A DNA stretch of 64,000 bases from Euborellia annulipes (Eukaryota; Arthropoda; Insecta; Dermaptera; Anisolabididae), in contig JAKCPI010006242.1 in assembly GCA_023213315.1 (NCBI GenBank), positions 272,516 through 336,515 of the forward strand. The letters run 5' to 3'. The notes below the pieces were generated by a model, which saw nothing but the letters and a program-made list of their open reading frames with translations, did not search any database and was not told the origin of the DNA. Shown one piece after another: positions 1-11,240 of the stretch (positions within the stretch are counted from its first letter, which is position 1; every line of letters begins with the position of its first letter). The position numbers and the translations under genes are program-made.

Positions 1-1974
1 TCTGGATGCAAATTCAACTGGTATTATGAATATGACACCAAATCAAAGAGAAATCTTTGAAAGAAATCGATTGTAAGTATTTTTTTAATTTTAATAATAA
101 TGATGAAAAACAAACCTTATAAATATTAATAATGTAAAAAACAAATTTTTTAATTATTAATTATTATTTTGCTAGAGCTTCCGAAGTTTTAGAACATGAG
201 AAGTTATTAGCCTCAGGATCAATGTCTGATATTACACCACAAGATTTACTTCAACCGCAATCTGACTTCCATATTCGAAACCGCTATCTTTCTCGAATTG
301 GAGCAAATGTATGTATAGATCTGCTAATAATCAGTAGATTCTAGATAAAGTCTATGCACTTTGTTACCATGCAAATTTTATCCTTCCCTAAACCTTTTTC
401 ATCAAGGTGAAGTAATTGTCATATTTCTTCTAATCGAAATTTCATTGAATTTCAATGAATTCAAACTAATGTTTTACTAACTGTGACTAATCAAATATTT
501 GAAAACATATTTAATAGTGCCTACTAAAAACCATTTGTCTTGTGTTACTGGTCGCACCAGATTTTTTTGTGTCGAGATATATTAAGTTTCCCATAGCACC
601 TTAGTTCCAAACTTGTGTTTTAATTTATAGAGGATCCAAAAATAATTGATTTATGAATTTTAATCAAAATTGTTCAAGTCAATTTTGAGAAAATAAAAAA
701 AAAACTGAAAAAGTACAACAGTAAAGTGTACTTCAAACAATTTTCACGAAAAGTTTTACTGATATATTTTTTTACCCTAGAGCTAGGAGGAAACGCCCAA
801 GGGCCACTATTGAATGTGTGAGATAGTGTGTGTGTGTGTGTGTGTGTGATATTTTTTAAGAGCATGCAAAAAATAATTGATTTTTGATTTTTAATCAAAA
901 TCGTTAGAGCCGATTTTGAGAAAATCGTTGATTTTTAACTTTAATTAAAAACTTTTTTTTCAATCTTACAATATTATATATATCAATATATAAATTTATA
1001 TATTCAATAGTTCCGGGTTGACCGCAGTGGCGTCATTTGGGGAGGGGGGGGGGAAGAGGCAGGGGGACATTTGCCCCCCCCCCCCCCGCAAGGACTCTAA
1101 TTTTTAAAAAATTGTATATTATTTTAAATAAAATATTACAAAATATATCTACGAGTCTATAAACTGTACAAAATTAAACAATTAATTTAATTAAAGGGGT
1201 TGGGGAACGTTCTCCCTGACGCCTTTTGGCAGATCGAGCGAACACAGGCCGCGAGGATAGGGGCTTAGCATTATATCAAGCCTTAGGGGCGCATATGTGG
1301 CGGAGGTGCCTCTCTAAGCTGATGAATTGATTCTGCTATGGACACAGAGCGGTCATCAGCTTAGAGAAGGCACCTCCGCTATATATAACGCCCCTAAGGC
1401 ATTTGATATAAATAGACTAAGCCCACCTACTATATCCTCGCGGCACTGAAGATGATGTGTGTTCTACGCATCGAAATATCTGCCAAATAAAAGGACGTCA
1501 GGTGGAGCTATAAATTTGCTGGTTATTTCTCTCCAACCCCTTTACTCTACTCATCCCAGCCTAATATTCAAACTAATTTAATTAAATGTCTTTTGGCCAA
1601 ATTAGAGTAGCCTACCTATTTGTAAGTAAATTTTAAGAAAAAAAATGATTCCCCCCCCCCCCCCCCCCAAGAAAAGTTAAAATGACGCCACTGGTTGACC
1701 GAGCTGGTCGTCTTTTGATAAAATTAGAAAATAACTAAATTAAACTTTATTGTTTAGTGATATTAAATAGGTTTGTATAGTTATACTATGATCATCAGAA
1801 ATCACTCATAAATTCTTAAATCAAGATTCACGACGTGCCACTGAACTCAATTCAAGTTATATGAGTGATTCAAATAAAATAATAAAATTCTAATAAAAAT
1901 TTATCTTTTTTTTTTAGCTCCCTTCCCATTACAACGTAAATCTTAAAGGACTGGCATTCCGAGCATTGAGATAG
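1..1974 (+). CDS. 3' end of an unrecognised gene (last three coding exons)
   Basis: Exons read at 1-72 (frame starts at base 2), 176-308 and 1918-1974. Donors are GTAAGT at 73 and GTATGT at 309; acceptors are GCTAG at 171-175 and a T-rich tract plus AG at 1916-1917. Phase is kept at both joins. The visible ~87 residues are hydrophilic and partly helical, with segments such as NQREIFERNRLASEVLEHEK and HIRNRYLSRIGAN, ending NLKGLAFRALR before TAG at 1972-1974. A hAT-type MITE (1025-1693) sits in the last intron. I do not recognise the family; no catalytic motif, signal peptide or membrane segment is visible in this part. The gene begins outside the window. Exon structure is well supported, function is unknown. 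Confidence 0.72.
640..935 (-). repeat. Partial copy of repeat family R
   Basis: The stretch shares blocks with the complete copies at 50806 and 59822, read in reverse: the text around TTTTAATCAAAATCGTTAGAGC, the AAAAAGTACA/CAGTAAAGTG block and a (TG)n tract. It is truncated and diverged. The preceding 545-575 also resembles the family's terminal hairpin in reverse. Confidence 0.5.
1025..1693. mobile_element. hAT-type non-autonomous element with 8-bp target duplication
   Basis: Ends are CAGTGGCGTCATTT and AAATGACGCCACTG, a 14-bp inverted repeat. The 8-bp sequence GTTGACCG flanks both sides (1017-1024 and 1694-1701), the duplication size of hAT transposons. The element has no coding capacity. 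It contains long G and C runs just inside the ends, and a second inverted repeat (about 1194-1550) with GGGGTTGG/CCAACCCC ends, probably a nested insertion. It lies in the last intron of the upstream gene. Confidence 0.88.
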
Positions 1975-2083
1975 CTACGCCGATGGCTGGGTAGACGACG
2001 ACGGCGACGACTCTCAGGCATTGAAAGTGCTTCCCTTATTCTGTGATATGAACCAGAAGGACCAACAACCTCTCTGAAATTCA

Positions 2084-2089
2084 AATAAA
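2084..2089 (+). terminator. Poly(A) signal AATAAA of the gene ending at 1974
   Basis: AATAAA lies 110 bases after the TAG stop, a normal distance for a short 3' UTR. No other gene on this strand ends nearby. Confidence 0.5.
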
Positions 2090-2867
2090 AAGGTTCCTTC
2101 AAAGCTCAACCAATATATATATATACATATATATTCCTTTAGAATATTATAGAGTAAGGGTATTTGAATCAGATTTTATATATCCAAATAATATTAACTA
2201 ATTTTTTATTTATTTTATTATCTATAATTAACTATTATTTATGCTAGGTAGTGTTAAAAAAAAAATGGAATTCTTATGAAAATTTAATATTACCGAGGTG
2301 GATCAAATTTATTTTTTCTTATAAAATTATTTTTTCTATATGGCTTCTTCTTTGTTTGATAAATTTTTGACGAAGGTTTTTTATTGCTGTTTGTCCTATT
2401 GCAAATGTAAGATACCATATATATACATATTGGACATTATAATTATATTATCCAGTAGAGGGATGCAATTGGGAAAAACAATCGATTTCCCGTTTTATAA
2501 TGATTGTTAAAAGTCATCGATTATTTCTAAACAAACGATCCTTAGATAACATGGATCATTAATAAACTATCGATTATCCCGAATAATAGGACCATTTTGC
2601 ATATAAGCATCGATTGTATTGAAATAATCAATGTTTTTAATAATCGATTAATCTACACATAAGTAATACTGAGATCATATGGGAATTTGACAAACAAAGA
2701 TCACTAAGTTTCGACACATACAGCAATATAAAACTAGAAGTGTTAAAAATTTATAGAAAAGGAGCAAACTATATGGAAAAATAAAGAATATTTTTATTTA
2801 AAATTATTACAAAAAAAAATTAATTAACTTATTTTAGAGTTTAAGCTTTCACAGTTGTTATCTTTAA

Positions 2868-3105
2868 TAAAAGAATTTGATTTTTGGTTTATTTGTAAAA
2901 ATTACAACGTTTCGACCACTCTTTCTGTGGGCTTCTTCATGTACAATTCAGTTAAGATTACATTGAATTGAAATGAATTCAAATGACAGATGTAATCTTA
3001 ACTGAATTGTAGCTGAAGAAGGCGACAGAATGAGTGGCTGAAACGTTGTAATTTTTACAAATAAACCAAAGTTAAACCGAAAATCAAATTCTTTTATTAA
3101 TTATT
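2868..3105. repeat. Inverted-repeat element carrying hammerhead-like motifs
   Basis: Two arms (about 2868-2975 and 2990-3105) are near-perfect reverse complements beginning TTAATAAAAGAATTTGAT. Each arm holds a stem-loop closed by GAAACGTTG: at 2910-2940 (-) with stem GCCCAC/GTGGTC, and at 3013-3043 (+) with core CTGAAGA. The architecture resembles terminal repeats of Penelope-like elements, which are known to carry hammerhead ribozymes; that link is inference. Confidence 0.6.
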
Positions 3106-3187
3106 AAACTTGAATAAGATTTAAACTCGACTTTGAACTTTCTCGTTGAAACATTATGTAAATTAAAATTAAATATACAAATTAAAC

Positions 3188-3425
3188 ACTAGGTTATTTG
3201 TTTCAAAGGTTTTATTAATTAAAAATTAACACTTGATACGTATTTCGACAATTCATCAGAAGTGATTACAATCTTATACATAAACATTCATCCAATCCAT
3301 TTCATAAACATAATCACTTCTGATGATGACAAGTAATTCTTGAAATACGTATCAAATGTTAATTTTTAATTAATAAAACCTTTGAAACAAATAACCTAGT
3401 GTTTAATTTATATATTTAATTTTAA
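3188..3425. repeat. Inverted-repeat element with a second hammerhead-like motif
   Basis: Arms of about 90 bp (TTTGTTTCAAAGGTTTTATT and its reverse complement) flank a ~60-bp centre. The right arm has CTGATGA at 3320-3326, then T, a partial stem GACAAG, and GAAATACG from 3342. The left arm keeps the other half of the stem (CTTGTC before GAAATACG on the minus strand, 3243-3259). Together they imply a 6-bp stem GACAAG/CTTGTC. Confidence 0.6.
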
Positions 3426-3666
3426 TAAACTTAAATTTGATTCACTTTTTCGAATTATTCAGTAAAGTGTAACTAATTTAACATTTTTTCTTCTTTTTTT
3501 TTTAATTATATATATATAGAAATATTATTCCCAATACCTTTATTTTTTTATATTAAAATATTTATTCTAGCCTAAATATTGTATTATTATTTATATATCA
3601 GAAAATTTTTGATGATCCTTATTCTAAAAATTGCCAATCTAAACTAGTATGAATATTTTATAAACA

Positions 3667-3668
<2 letters not shown>

Positions 3669-3705
<37 letters not shown>
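3669..3705. repeat. (TA)n microsatellite
   Basis: A pure TA dinucleotide run. Similar shorter runs occur at 6420, 9478, 34608 and 35041. Confidence 0.9.
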
Positions 3706-3708
<3 letters not shown>

Positions 3709-4268
3709 GTTTATAATACATTTAGAAAGATCTCTGTCACCAAAAAATAATGTTATTTATTAGAGAAATTATATGTATTTTAGATTCTTGAGAATATATT
3801 TACATTAAGGCTAGTGAACACATGTTCATTTTATTAAATAAATTATTAGGTAATTAATTGTATATGTAATCATATAATAAATATGAATATAATTAAGTTT
3901 TAATTTTTTGAGAATTTTGATGATTTTTTATAAGACCAGTGCTATAAGTAAAGCTCGAATTTATATGCAGTAAAAACTATAGATGATTTTTTTCTGTCTA
4001 AAGGAGAAGCCCGGGCTCCTCTGGCCGCGTCGATTGAGACCGCTAGTAAAACGTTTGCTAAATTGCATAAAAATCCGGGCTTAAGATATAAGAAGAGGGT
4101 TTGTGATGAAATAATAAATTCCTAAATTAATCTTTAACACACGTTTTGTCTAGTGTTTACAATGGAGCTCTCATTGTTTACTGAGATGAAATCTGAGTGC
4201 ACATCTTAATCGAAGAGAAGCTATAAGAATTAATTACTAAAAATTTGGGATAACTTCTCACGTTGATC

Positions 4269-4603
4269 TTAGGCTGAACGCACACCAATTGAGCAAAAAC
4301 GTTTTTGCCTAAAACTGTTTTTTCAATGCTTTTCTATGGGTCAACGCACACTGAGGAGACAAAACACAATTGGATATGATTCGAACATCATTGAACAAAA
4401 TGTTTTGCGATTGAGCTTTTTGCTCAATCGATTGGACAAAATGTTCTGCCATTTAGCAAAAAATGCCAACGCCCATCGATTAGGCAAAAATGCTCAATGA
4501 CAAAACATTTTGCCTAATCGGTGTGGGTTGGTGGGTTGGCATTGAGCAACACAAAACGTTTTGTCCAAGAGCCTTTTCCTCAATTGGTGTGCGTTCAGTC
4601 TTA
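4269..4603. mobile_element. MITE with GGCTGAACGCACACC ends (copy 1)
   Basis: Terminal inverted repeats AGGCTGAACGCACACCAATT and AATTGGTGTGCGTTCAG bound a non-coding interior full of short internal inversions of GAGCAAAACGTTTTGC. A second copy lies at 41804-42308. Confidence 0.8.
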
Positions 4604-4984
4604 AACTGGTTCACATTCAAATCTGTTTAGTTTGTGATAAATTTAAAAGGAGTCAATAAATTAGGAGCCTCTGTGTAATAAAATAGACATTTATGCCCAT
4701 TTGCATCAACACATCTTAGATCTTAAGCTCGCCTTGAGCCTTCTATAACCTATTAAGCGAAATATGGCATTTTACCTATTCAAATATTTATGCACAAAAA
4801 GAGGATCTTAAGACCTGATTTCAAATTCAATTGTAAGATGTAAGACGAGCTTAAGATTTAAGATGTGTTGCAAACGAGCATTAGTAATGTTTTGACTTTA
4901 ATGAGATATAGCCATCCATCTTCCGTCTCAGACGCGGAAGCCTTCATATATACTGTATATAACTCAACCACTATACTGTATATA

Positions 4985-5190
4985 TACATTTTCTCGAATT
5001 GAAGTGTTAGTTGTTGAAATTTTACTCGACGTTTCGGCTCTCATTTTGGAGCCATTTTCAAGAGTGGTGATTACCAATTAATGGTGGGGGTGGGTCCTAA
5101 TCCCACACTTTTAAAATGGTTTCACAATGAGAGCTGAAACTTCAAGAAAATCTCAACAACCAATGCCATGCATCTCGAGAAAATATATCT
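4985..5190. repeat. Inverted repeat with GAAACGTCG stem-loop
   Basis: The left arm contains, on the minus strand, CTTGAAAAT followed by stem GGCTC/GAGCC and GAAACGTCGAGTAAA (5030-5064). The right arm (5105-5190) is a degraded reverse complement. The same block recurs at 21591-21623 and, decayed, at 25436-25475. Confidence 0.55.
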
Positions 5191-7138
5191 ATTTAAATTG
5201 ACTTTGCAGCTTCTTATTTAAATTGATAAAAATTTCGTCTGAATCAGCATATGAAAATATATCTTTACATAAATTCAGCCGCGAAAGCCTTCCATACCTT
5301 ATCAATATATATATGTCAGTCCCCTGTCCATGTCAAAATCAATATTGAACTATAAGAGCTAAGCCGTGAATTTTTTTTTATTTTTTAGAGCATCGTAACA
5401 AGTCATTTAATGACTAACGGGGCAGCAGGGAGCAAATTCCCCTGCCTAGGCGCAAGTCCAACTCAGTCGGGCTTAGCGTCTAGTATATATATGAATATAT
5501 ATATTTGGGATAATCCGATATACTGAATGAACATAGATTTATAAACAAAATTATAATCTTAAAGTATACGCCAAATGACATAGTATAGAGTTTATTTGCA
5601 GAATAATTTGAATTTGTGTATAAAATGCATAATGTTAGTCAATACCCAGAAGCATAAGGAGCTACACGATCCTATGAATACTTATGATACAACAAACCAT
5701 CATCTTAAAAGCTCATCATAGAATTGTTTAGCTCGACTGTAAATAATAGGATCAAAGATTCGCTTCCAGAAAACACTTGCCTTAAACATCTGTCGAATCA
5801 TCTAACCTAAAAGTTGAATTCAATCTTTAAGGCCTAGTATTAATTTTTAAAATCTTATCACAACAAATTAACTTCGTGTATGATAATTACTATATGTATT
5901 ATGCTGAAGGGCAATAACATACCGACACAAGCAAAATATATGTACAATTAGACTGGATAAAAAAATATATATATATATATAAGCTCGATAATTGAACATT
6001 GGTTTATATCTGTATCTTACATAACAATGCTCATTACAACTCTAAAGCCAAAATGTCTCCAAATTGTTTATTACACAGAGCCTCTTAAAAAGCCAGTACA
6101 TTTTTTAATATTGAATAAAATTTTATTATTAATATAAAAGAAAGATTTTGACTCTAAAGATGTGATTTCGTTTAATTTTAAAAAGCAAAAAAATATCTCT
6201 TCTTTTCTTTTCCTATATCAAAATTTTTTAAAACTAATTTTGATGGAAATTAGTATTTTGTTCCTTGCCTAAAATGAAAAATTTTTCAAAACAATAAAAT
6301 AATAGATAAGGAAAATGGATGGATATGGATAGTCATACAATTCCTTTTCAAGCACTGGATTTGATCATATCAATAAAATTGAAAACTTCCTAATTCTCTC
6401 AAAAAACATAAATAAATAAATATATATATATATATATATAACAGGGTCAATAATCCTATTTTTGTTTTCTCCGGAACAAAAAGACCAATTTATTTAATCG
6501 CTGAGACATGTGATTCCTGGCCTTGGTCAATGTTCCCTTCAGGGCAAATGTTAGTTAGTAAATGAAAAATAAAAAAGTATTCGTTCTAGTAGTTAATAAT
6601 GAAAAACGTTTTTTTTATAATTTATTTATTATATTTATGTAAAATATAATCTCTGAAAAATAAAAATATTCTAGTACAATTGTGTTTAATACTTAATAGT
6701 TTTCCTTTTTACATAATTGTTCTACTGATGATAAAGATGAGGTTTTGCTTCCAAATGTTTGTCGCTCAAAAAGCAGAAGAACTGTCTTTATTTCGCCTAC
6801 CATGTCACACACAAGCAGTTGAAAGGGCTGTCAAGACTGTTTCGGAAGCTACAGCTATATCGAGCTGAGAAAAAAAATAAAAATTTTCATTAAAATTAAA
6901 TTTGAATAAAACGGGGTAATATATTTATTTATCTTTGGCCGGGAATCAAAAATAAAAAAAAATGCATAGATTTCTATCAAGAGAGTATCATGGAGAGTAC
7001 TTTGGTTATTTATAAGAAATTTGAAAATTCAATTCTAGTACAATTAATTTTTAAATAATAAATTATAAAATTTTAATAAATATGCAGTTTTGAATACAAA
7101 AAAACGACACAAGGGTGCCGCCTCCGTGCCAGGTGAAT
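5191..7138. other. Intergenic AT-rich DNA without a recognised gene
   Basis: Only short AT microsatellites and a degraded ORF remnant are visible. The remnant (about 6748-6867, +) reads EELSLFRLPCHTQAVERAVK. It looks like the end of a decayed transposon protein, but I cannot assign it. Confidence 0.4.
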
Positions 7139-7159
7139 AGTTAAGAATAAAAAAAAAAA

Positions 7160-7245
7160 GTGCAGGAGGTGGATTTGAACTCGCGAAGTTTGGTTACGTG
7201 AGAATGGAAAAAAAAATCAAGACCAATTAACCACTTGAGCCACAT
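7160..7245 (-). other. tRNA-like pol III unit, left arm of foldback A
   Basis: Read on the minus strand: A-box-like TGGCTCAAGTGG, an internal T-rich insertion, and B-box-like GAGTTCAAATCCACC near the 3' end, then GCAC and a T-run. It is too irregular to be a working tRNA. Confidence 0.55.
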
Positions 7246-8362
7246 TTTATTTAATCAGTTATAAGGAAATATAAGCCATATAAGAAACATGAAATAAAAG
7301 AAGTATTAAAAAAATTTTAATATTCCACATATGATATATCATTTTCCACTACTTTTTAATGAGGATTAATAATTTATATCCAAAATTTCACTAGGATGCA
7401 TAGTTTTCAAATAATTCAATGGACAAACGTCAGATTGTTTATCCCTTGATGTAATTAAACCAAAAACTCTATCTAACATATGATACATGTTATTAATTCT
7501 TGAATTCCCCCTGATTTCAGAGAACTAAAGCCCTTTTAATTATATGATCTAATTTGGGAGTTATTAGCGATCAAAGTTAAGCTTATTTTCGACCTTAATG
7601 ACATCAACACTCAATTATATACATATATCGAAAAAGATTATTTAGCATTGTCTGATTAAAACCAAATTTTTACCAGAGATTTATAATTAAATAATGAGTT
7701 TTTTTCTAAAGTTTCATTGAGATTGGTAAAGAAATAAATAAAATATTAAGTATTTTGTAAATTGAGTTTTAGAATTCGGGATCCCGGATGGGTAAAGAGA
7801 GCCGTCTATGAACCGTGTCTAGGCTTCCATCTGAGATCCAAATTCTAAAACTCAATTTACAAAATAGTGAATATTTTATTTATTTCTTTACCAATCTTAA
7901 TGAAACTTTAGAAAAAAACTCATTTTTTAATTATAAATCTCTGGTAAAAATTTGGTTTTAATCAGAAAATGCTAAAAAAATCGATAATATAGAATTGGGT
8001 GGTCAGGCCTTTAGGCCCGAGTTTGGCTTATGTTTGATCGTCAATAACTCTAAAATTAGATCATATAATTAAAAGGGGTTTAGTTATTTGAAATCAGGGG
8101 AAATTTAAGAATTAATAACATGTGTCATATGTTATATAGAGTTTTTGGTTTAATTACATTAGGGCATTCACAATGTGACGTTTGCCCATTGAATTATTTG
8201 AAAACTATGCATGCTTTTGCTATTTTGATTATAAATTATTAATCCTGCATTAAAATGTAGTGAAAAATGATATATCATATGTCGAATATTAAAATTTTTT
8301 TAACAATTTTTTATTCACTGTTTCTCATATGGCTTATATTTCCTTGATTTAAATAAATCAAA

Positions 8363-8451
8363 GTTGGCTGAATTGGTAAAGTGGTCGACACACTTTTTTT
8401 TTTCCATCCTCGCTCCACCAAACATTGCGAGTTCAAATCCACCTCGTGCAC
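8363..8451 (+). other. tRNA-like pol III unit, right arm of foldback A
   Basis: Plus-strand partner of the left-arm unit: TGGCTGAATTGG, then GAGTTCAAATCCACC, GTGCAC and a run of nine T at 8452-8460. The two units diverge from the centre of the palindrome. Confidence 0.55.
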
Positions 8452-8799
8452 TTTTTTTTTCATTTTTATTATTATCAATTTCACTTTATTTTTAATGCTA
8501 ACTTATAATTTCATTCATCTGTGAGAGAAAGGATTTGTGACAAAATTAAAATCTGGTCGTTTGAATTAATTACAAACTTTTACTTTCTCTTGCCCTATAT
8601 ATGAAATATTTTATTTGGCTACGCCCACATAAAATGATGCTTTTAAGTGACTCTCACAATTTGAATTTTGCACTCCTTCTCTCCACTTTATAAAATATAA
8701 AATTTTTGAGATGGTTATGGCGCTTCGAATTTCGTTTTCATTATTAATTTCTCTTACCTCTATATATATATGTTAATATATATATATATAGAGTTATAA

Positions 8800-9395
8800 T
8801 ATATATATCGAGAGAGAAAGTATTGGATTCATGTCAAAAATTCGATGTTGAGATTTTGATGGATATACACGTTTTGAGGTCCCCTGAATTCAAAAAAGTG
8901 GTTTTCGTGACATGCTCTTGTGTGTGTGTGTGCAGGGGCGGATTAAAGGGGGCGAGGGGGCGATCGCCCCCCCCCCCCCGAGAAGAAATTCACAATGTTA
9001 TAAAAACTAGTAATCTAAAGAAATTATGATTTCCGGGCTTTAATTTCAATTGAATTTGTCAATCAATCAATTTAAATAAATAGGAAAGGGGTCTAAATGG
9101 CCATAGATGCCCACAAAGTCCTTAAATAAAAAAAAAAAAAAAAAAAAAAAAAACCGCCCCCCCCCCACAAAATTGCATTAATCCGCCACTGTGTGTGTGT
9201 GTGTGTGTCTGTGAACAAAATATCTCAAGAACGAAAAGAGCTGGGAGGTTGAAATTTGGGACGAGTCAAACCAGATTACCCCCCCCCCCCCCCCGAGACC
9301 CACCTCTGGATCCGTCCTTGAGAGTAGGCTACACAACTTTTGATTACCGAAGGTAAGAGAAAGTTGTGTGCTGTGCGCCAGTCACACCAGATTAT
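8800..9395 (+). repeat. Repeat family R copy interrupted by a hAT-type MITE
   Basis: It begins with the family block GAGAGAAAGTATTGGATTC and ends with the terminal hairpin (CACAACTTTTGATTACCGAA ... TCACACCAGATT). Its (TG)n tract is the insertion site of the MITE at 8933-9191. A C-run and CTCTGGATCCG block at 9279-9320 suggest the remnant of another MITE. Confidence 0.65.
8933..9191. mobile_element. hAT-type MITE inserted in a (TG)n tract
   Basis: Ends CAGGGGCGGATTAA and TTAATCCGCCACTG form an inverted repeat. Flanks on both sides read TGTGTGTG, which fits an 8-bp duplication but is weak evidence inside a microsatellite. Interior has G, C and A runs and no ORF. Confidence 0.75.
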
Positions 9396-9611
9396 TATAA
9401 TAGTATTCTGTGAAATAATTGACATTGAAATCTTGTATTTAATTTAGAAAATATAACATTTAAATATATAATATAAAAATATATATATATATATATATAT
9501 ATTGACTATATAACAAATGTAATTATTATATTCTTCATAGGTTTATTTTTTTATTTTACTTTATTTTTTTTTTTAATAAATAAATATGTATTAAAAAATG
9601 TGATCTATGTA

Positions 9612-10136
9612 ACAGGAGAATAGAATAGTAGAGGAGGTGTTGGCTCCAAAAGTGACGTCACGACAGAAGTAACACTCTTTTCTGTTTTTAATCTCCTGAT
9701 ACATCTCAAGACTTATCATCATTGGAATTGTGTATTTATTTATAATATAAAAAAGTAATAGTAAAACTATATCGTCTAATCATGCTGATTTGTGCTACCA
9801 CCTTGTGGAGATGTTTAGAATAAATATAATTTTTAAATTCTCCACAAGATGGTAGCACAAATCAGCATGATTAGACAAGTCTCCCTAGTGAACGATACAT
9901 GAGGATATCATGCTAATTTGTGCTGCTACCTAGGGGAGACATTTAGAATTATGATTTTTAAAGTCTCCACAAGAGTGCAGCACAAATCAGTTAGTTGATT
10001 TGATTTATATTATAAATAAATTACATACAATTCCAATGATAATAATTTTTTAAACTACCCGGAGTTCAAAATCAGAGAGGAGTATTATTTATTTTGGCGC
10101 CAAGATACTCCTCTACTATTCTATTCTCCTGTTATA
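9612..10136. mobile_element. Foldback MITE containing nested hairpins
   Basis: Outer arms run from ACAGGAGAATAGAATAGTAG to CTACTATTCTATTCTCCTGT with long inner homology (CATTGGAATTGT / ACAATTCCAATG). The centre holds two successive hairpins built on TGTGCTACCACCTTGTGGAG and its reverse complement (about 9765-9885 and 9905-9985). No coding potential. Confidence 0.75.
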
Positions 10137-10784
10137 AAGGACCATTTTTTAGCACAAATTTATTGAACCTCCTAGGCCTATATTAATAAAAAAATTACAT
10201 TGATTGATTATAGTATATATTAAAAATACATTTGTTATTGTCGAAATACATTAAAAAAAATTATATATTTTCTAAATTGGATTAAAATGATTTATTTATT
10301 CACCTAGTTAGTAGAAAGAGAGAAGATAATGAGAGAGAGTCTGATTTCAACCAATGGGTAACGTCATCCATTTTCTTAGAAACAATTAAAGAAATAAAAA
10401 TATATTCTTTTATTATATTCATCAAATAAAAAAAAATAAAAAAAAAAAAAAAAGATAAATTATTTTAAAAATAGAAAAATATTTTAATTAAACTTTTTGA
10501 TTAATTAAAGAGGTGGGATTTATTTTTTTCTTCGTGAGATGGGTTATAAAGTATATATATTTTTTTTTAATTTATATTTTAAAAGACTTCCCGGCATGTA
10601 GACAGACAGTTCAACACTGGGGTCACCTATCCATGGTTAAGCAGTCCTTGAGGTTTGCTTAACCAAATGTTCTCAATATTTTTTGATTTATAAAAGTTTT
10701 CTAGAAAGGTCCCATGACTGTAATGGTGTGTCTGTCTTTTTTATAATCAATTGAAAACTGAAGGAATAGTGAGAAATCCAGGAT

Positions 10785-11240
10785 TGAAATTTTATATATA
10801 AGTTAAACACCCCCGGGACCGGAAAAATAAGCTTTTAATCAAAATCGGCCAAAGAGTACTAGTACTTTACTGATGTACTTTTTCAGTTTTTTTCCATTTT
10901 CTCAAAATTCGCTCTAACGATTTTGATTAAAATTCAAAAAGCAATTATTTTTTAGATGCTCTTTCAAATGTATATTCTCATTTTGCTCTCAAAATTGTTT
11001 GAAGCACACTTTACTCTTGTATTTCATAGGAAAGATAGGAGAAATGGTTGCCATGGTAACAAAATATAAATATTTTCCCATACTTATAAATTTTACATCT
11101 GAATTCATATGTTCCGTACTGTCGGGAACTAAATATATGTCGACACAAAAAATCTGGTGTGACAAGCACAGTACACAACTTTCGATTACCGAAGGTAAGA
11201 GAAAGTTGTGTGCTGTGCGCCAGTCACGCCAGATTTTTTT
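10785..11240 (+). repeat. 5'-truncated repeat family R copy
   Basis: It shares the blocks GGCCAAAGAGTACTAGTACT, GAGAAATGGTTGCCATGGTA and the terminal hairpin ending GTCACGCCAGATTTTT with other copies. Flanking blocks near 10583 and 11254 (GACTTCCCGGCATG ... TAAGCACTCCTTGG) are a direct repeat, about 670 bp apart. Confidence 0.65.

Larger units (their letters stand above)
7139..8510. mobile_element. Foldback element with tRNA-like units at both ends (copy A)
   Basis: A ~1.37-kb near-palindrome. The arms (about 7160-7790 and 7830-8451) are long imperfect reverse complements around a central hairpin near 7760-7862 that includes AATTGAGTTTTAGAATT. Each end carries a tRNA-like sequence pointing outward: on the minus strand from about 7245 to 7160, and on the plus strand from about 8363 to 8451. 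Each has an A-box-like TGGCTCAAGTGG or TGGCTGAATTGG, a B-box-like GAGTTCAAATCCACC and an outer T-run that could end pol III transcription. No ORF. A second copy lies in reverse orientation at 14845-16208; homology with it extends to about 7139 and 8510, which sets the boundaries. Confidence 0.75.

Noticed and set aside
6680..6868. 62-codon open frame ending in CHTQAVERAVK
   Set aside because: It looks like a decayed transposon protein end but is too short and lacks any confirmed family; kept only as a remnant in a region entry.
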